Source: Anaerolineales bacterium (GTDB taxonomy: Bacteria > Chloroflexota > Anaerolineae > Anaerolineales > Villigracilaceae). From it: a stretch of 64,000 nt of DNA. Below, one piece after another: positions 61,455 through 64,000 of the stretch (position 1 is the first letter of the stretch; each line of letters starts with the position of its first letter). The stretch spans positions 62,001 through 126,000 of the forward strand of contig JACKAV010000002.1 of the NCBI GenBank assembly GCA_020634895.1. Direction: 5' to 3'. A program made the translations under genes and the position numbers. The notes under the pieces are model-generated. The model did no database searches. It was given only the letters and a program-made list of their open reading frames with translations, and was not told the origin of the DNA.

Positions 61455-63844
61455 TCAGCAGCCGTTGGAAAAAGGTCTGGGCTGACTTTTGGAGCAACCG
61501 CGGACGGACATTCCTGACCATCATTACTATTGCGGTCGGAACGCTGGCAGTCGGCTTCAACAACAACCTCGGCTTTTACATGAACGAAAGCATGGATGGC
61601 GACTTTCTATCTGCCAATCCTTCTGAGGCGGAAATATATGCTTCGAACCTAAACGACGATATGGTGAAGCTGGCGCGCGAAGTACCGGGCGTGGATGCCG
61701 TGGAAGGGTATTCGAGCGTCGGCGCGCGCATTGTACAGACCGATGGGACTTATGCGGAAATTAGTCTGACCGCCGCAGAGAACCCGTCTGAGTTGACGTT
61801 GAATTTATTGAAGCCCGCGCTGGGTGAAACGAGCATTCCAGTTTATAACGATAAAGAGGTCATCCTTGACGCGAGCGCGATGTCGCTCGGCTATAAGCCC
61901 GGTGACATCATTGTAGTGGAACTATCGAACGGAAAACAGCGTGAGCTTAGATTTGCCGGTTATATGCATGCCGTAACGGGATTTCCGTATAACCTCGCGC
62001 AACAAGTAAATGCCTATGTGACCCCGAAAACACTTGATTGGCTGGGCGGGAACACGGACTATTACGGAAGGCTTTCCATCAGTGTGGCGGAAAAGCAGAC
62101 TGATTCCGAATATGTAACCGAAGTGGCGCAAGCCGTGGCAGACAAACTGGAGCGTGCGGGTTCGACGGTCTATTTCGTAAGTGTGTACCAACCCGGGCAT
62201 CACTTCGCCTACGGCGTGACACAGGGCGTATTTTTTGTCCTAAACGTACTCGGCTATCTAACTGTAATATTAAGCGGATTCCTGATCGTCAACACCATCA
62301 CAGCGTTGATGACACAGCAAACGAGACAGATCGGCATCATGAAGGCTGCGGGTGGAAGCGCCGGGCAGATTTTCTTCATGTACTTGACTCTCATCATGGG
62401 GTTCGGTATTGGCGCTTTAATTATCGCAATTCCTCTTGCGAATGTTGCCGCTTCGATCATTGGCGGCGGGATGGCGCAATGGTTAAATTTTTACGCCGCG
62501 CCCTATAAAGGTTACACCTCGACCATTGTCCAGCAGGTCATCGTCGCGGTTATCGTCCCGATATTGGCAGCCATTTTCCCGATCCGCAACAGTGTGCGCA
62601 TCACCGTCCGTGAAGCGTTGAGCGATTACGGCTTGGGCGGGAACGCCAACGCAAAGGACGAATCGGTCAACAAAAATTCAGTGTTGATTCCGCGTCCGAT
62701 ACGCATTTCACTAAGGAATACCTTTCGCCGCAAGACCCGTCTGGGATTAACGCTCTTCACGCTCGTTCTCGGCGGCGCAGTTTTCATCGCCGTTTACAAC
62801 TTGTGGGCATCCTTCGACAAGACCATTGAAGATATTCAAGGTTATTTCCTCGCAGACATCAACATCGCATTTGACCGCGGATACCGCTACGACAAAGTTG
62901 CACGTATCGCCGAAAGCATTCCCGGCGTCAAAGGTGCGGAAGGTTGGCTGGAATACACCGGCACGCTTGAGATGAGCGACGACGAAGCGGGTACGCAAAT
63001 CCTTTTTGTTGCGCCTCCTTCTGCCTCGATCTTGATCGACCCCATCATCACATCTGGCCGCTGGCTGGAATCGGGTGACGAGAACGCCATCGTTATCGGC
63101 AACCATCTCCTTCAGATCTACCCCGACCTGAAAGTCGGCGACTGGCTAACCATTGACATCGACGGCAAGAAAACAGAATGGCTGATCGTCGGCACATACA
63201 GCATCACTGGCAACGTCAGCCCGCCGCTGTTGTACGTCAACTATGAATATTTGAGTGTACTCGTTGGACAGCCGGAGATGGCTTATTCCCTGCGTATCGT
63301 CACCGACCAGCACGATTCCGCCACGCAACGGCGGATCAATGACCAGATCCAGGCGGCGTTCAAAGAGCGCGGCATCCAGATCAGTTCCACACAATTGGGC
63401 GCAGACTTCATCCGCGATCAAAAGGCACAGACGGACATACTTGTCTACTTTATGCTGGTTATGGCAACCCTCATTGCCATTGTCGGCGGGCTTGGGTTGA
63501 TGGGCACAATGAGCATCAATGTGCTCGAACGCACCCGCGAGATCGGCGTGATGCGCGCCATCGGCGCCAGCAACGGTGACATTCAATCCATTGTCATCAC
63601 TGAAGGAATGGTCATTGGCATCATAAGCTGGCTGATAAGCATCTTCGTCTCGCTTCCCATTACACAGGTGCTTTGTTTCGGCGTTGGAATGGCGATCCTG
63701 ACCGCGCCCATGCCTGCTGTCTACGGCACGACAGGGATCATCGTCTGGTTGATCTTTACCCTTGCGCTCGGCACATTGGCAAGCGCACTGCCTGCGCGGC
63801 GTGCGTCAAGGCTTACGGTGAGAGACACACTGGCATACGAGTGA
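61451..63844 (+). CDS. MacB-type (FtsX-like) ABC permease, double length
   Basis: A 797-residue permease. It has an N-terminal hydrophobic segment (about residues 12-35), a periplasmic domain (about 40-260), a three-segment FtsX-type region (about 265-400), a second soluble domain (about 420-640) and a final three-segment FtsX-type region (about 665-790). FtsX-like ILNVLGYLTVILSGFLIVNTI and the late MGTMSINVLERTREIGVMRAIG are clear. Together with the adaptor and ATPase it forms an efflux or lipoprotein-export system. It overlaps the ATPase stop (ATGA). Confidence 0.9.
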   Translation: MISSRWKKVWADFWSNRGRTFLTIITIAVGTLAVGFNNNLGFYMNESMDGDFLSANPSEAEIYASNLNDDMVKLAREVPGVDAVEGYSSVGARIVQTDGTYAEISLTAAENPSELTLNLLKPALGETSIPVYNDKEVILDASAMSLGYKPGDIIVVELSNGKQRELRFAGYMHAVTGFPYNLAQQVNAYVTPKTLDWLGGNTDYYGRLSISVAEKQTDSEYVTEVAQAVADKLERAGSTVYFVSVYQPGHHFAYGVTQGVFFVLNVLGYLTVILSGFLIVNTITALMTQQTRQIGIMKAAGGSAGQIFFMYLTLIMGFGIGALIIAIPLANVAASIIGGGMAQWLNFYAAPYKGYTSTIVQQVIVAVIVPILAAIFPIRNSVRITVREALSDYGLGGNANAKDESVNKNSVLIPRPIRISLRNTFRRKTRLGLTLFTLVLGGAVFIAVYNLWASFDKTIEDIQGYFLADINIAFDRGYRYDKVARIAESIPGVKGAEGWLEYTGTLEMSDDEAGTQILFVAPPSASILIDPIITSGRWLESGDENAIVIGNHLLQIYPDLKVGDWLTIDIDGKKTEWLIVGTYSITGNVSPPLLYVNYEYLSVLVGQPEMAYSLRIVTDQHDSATQRRINDQIQAAFKERGIQISSTQLGADFIRDQKAQTDILVYFMLVMATLIAIVGGLGLMGTMSINVLERTREIGVMRAIGASNGDIQSIVITEGMVIGIISWLISIFVSLPITQVLCFGVGMAILTAPMPAVYGTTGIIVWLIFTLALGTLASALPARRASRLTVRDTLAYE

Positions 63845-63937
63845 TAAATCGCCGAACACACAACTTCCACACATTTCCTTCATCGCTGCGTAATGCCTGC
63901 ATGGGAAAATAATGTCAGCTTACAAATGGAGGCACTT

Positions 63938-64000
63938 ATGAAAAATAGAAAATGGATCTGGTGGACGCTCGCCGTTATCCTTTCCCTTATCGTCCTGGCG
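63938..64000 (+). CDS. Start of an exported or membrane protein, cut by the window end
   Basis: Only 21 residues are visible: a basic start (MKNRKW) followed by a hydrophobic stretch (WWTLAVILSLIVLA) typical of a signal peptide or membrane anchor. GGAGG lies before the ATG. It is 93 nt after the permease and on the same strand, so it may belong to the efflux operon. Confidence 0.65.
   Translation, partial: MKNRKWIWWTLAVILSLIVLA

Noticed and set aside
1..64000. Prophage, transposase, toxin-antitoxin or restriction system
   Set aside because: No integrase, transposase, portal, antitoxin or methylase/endonuclease pair was recognised in any frame.

Overview
The window looks like chromosomal DNA of a Chloroflexota bacterium, most likely an Anaerolineae-type lineage. 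This is inferred from gene content: a NADP-linked group 3b [NiFe]-hydrogenase operon, a complete SUF operon with a Rieske ferredoxin, LysM/M23 lipoproteins, a short NAD-type 6-phosphogluconate dehydrogenase and PPK2. There is no rRNA or marker gene to prove it. No prophage, transposase, plasmid origin or CRISPR array was found.

Layout. 1-8.3 kb: DMT exporter, gluconokinase, Cys-tRNA(Pro) deacylase-like protein and cupin on +; then malQ-glgA (glycogen/maltodextrin), PPK2, tRNA-His and hisS on -. 8.4-13.4 kb: a tightly overlapping + operon with an HTH-less cyclic-nucleotide-binding protein, the four hydrogenase subunits (hydB, hydG, hydD, hydA) and the maturation protease. 13.5-16.8 kb: methyltransferase, PIG-L deacetylase, DinB, acetyltransferase and a single-domain response regulator. 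16.9-23.5 kb (-): sufC-sufB-sufD-[lysine-rich H1-like protein]-sufS-sufU-Rieske, with a near-consensus sigma70 promoter and a clear terminator. 23.6-31.6 kb: an AT-richer island of exported repeat proteins sharing an almost identical C-terminal CARDB domain, plus a large GT-C-like membrane protein.

31.7-37.9 kb: small enzymes, including HAD phosphatase, Tyr phosphatase, TrmO, a membrane protein with a cytochrome b5-like partner, GH13 alpha-glucosidase, YHS, CBS and GNAT proteins. 38.0-42.8 kb: three tandem LysM-M23 lipoproteins. 42.9-47.2 kb: OsmC, TlpA-like thioredoxin, a second HTH-less cNMP protein with a NifU C-terminal-domain protein, and a three-gene LiaI/LiaF-like membrane set. 47.3-53.6 kb (-): a frameshifted LLM oxidoreductase, a TetR-headed redox operon and an AlkZ-related protein. 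53.7-56.9 kb: pgl-gnd-zwf, the oxidative pentose phosphate branch. 56.9-64 kb: a membrane-bound spermidine synthase-like protein and a MacAB-like efflux operon whose ATPase carries a C-terminal cNMP-binding domain.

Taken together, the window suggests carbon storage and NADPH metabolism: glycogen enzymes, gluconokinase, the oxidative pentose phosphate branch and an NADP(H) hydrogenase. SUF would supply iron-sulfur clusters for the hydrogenase. Two themes stand out. Cyclic-nucleotide-binding domains without DNA-binding parts occur three times. Many genes have a -10 box only 6-9 nt before their ATG, which suggests leaderless mRNAs.
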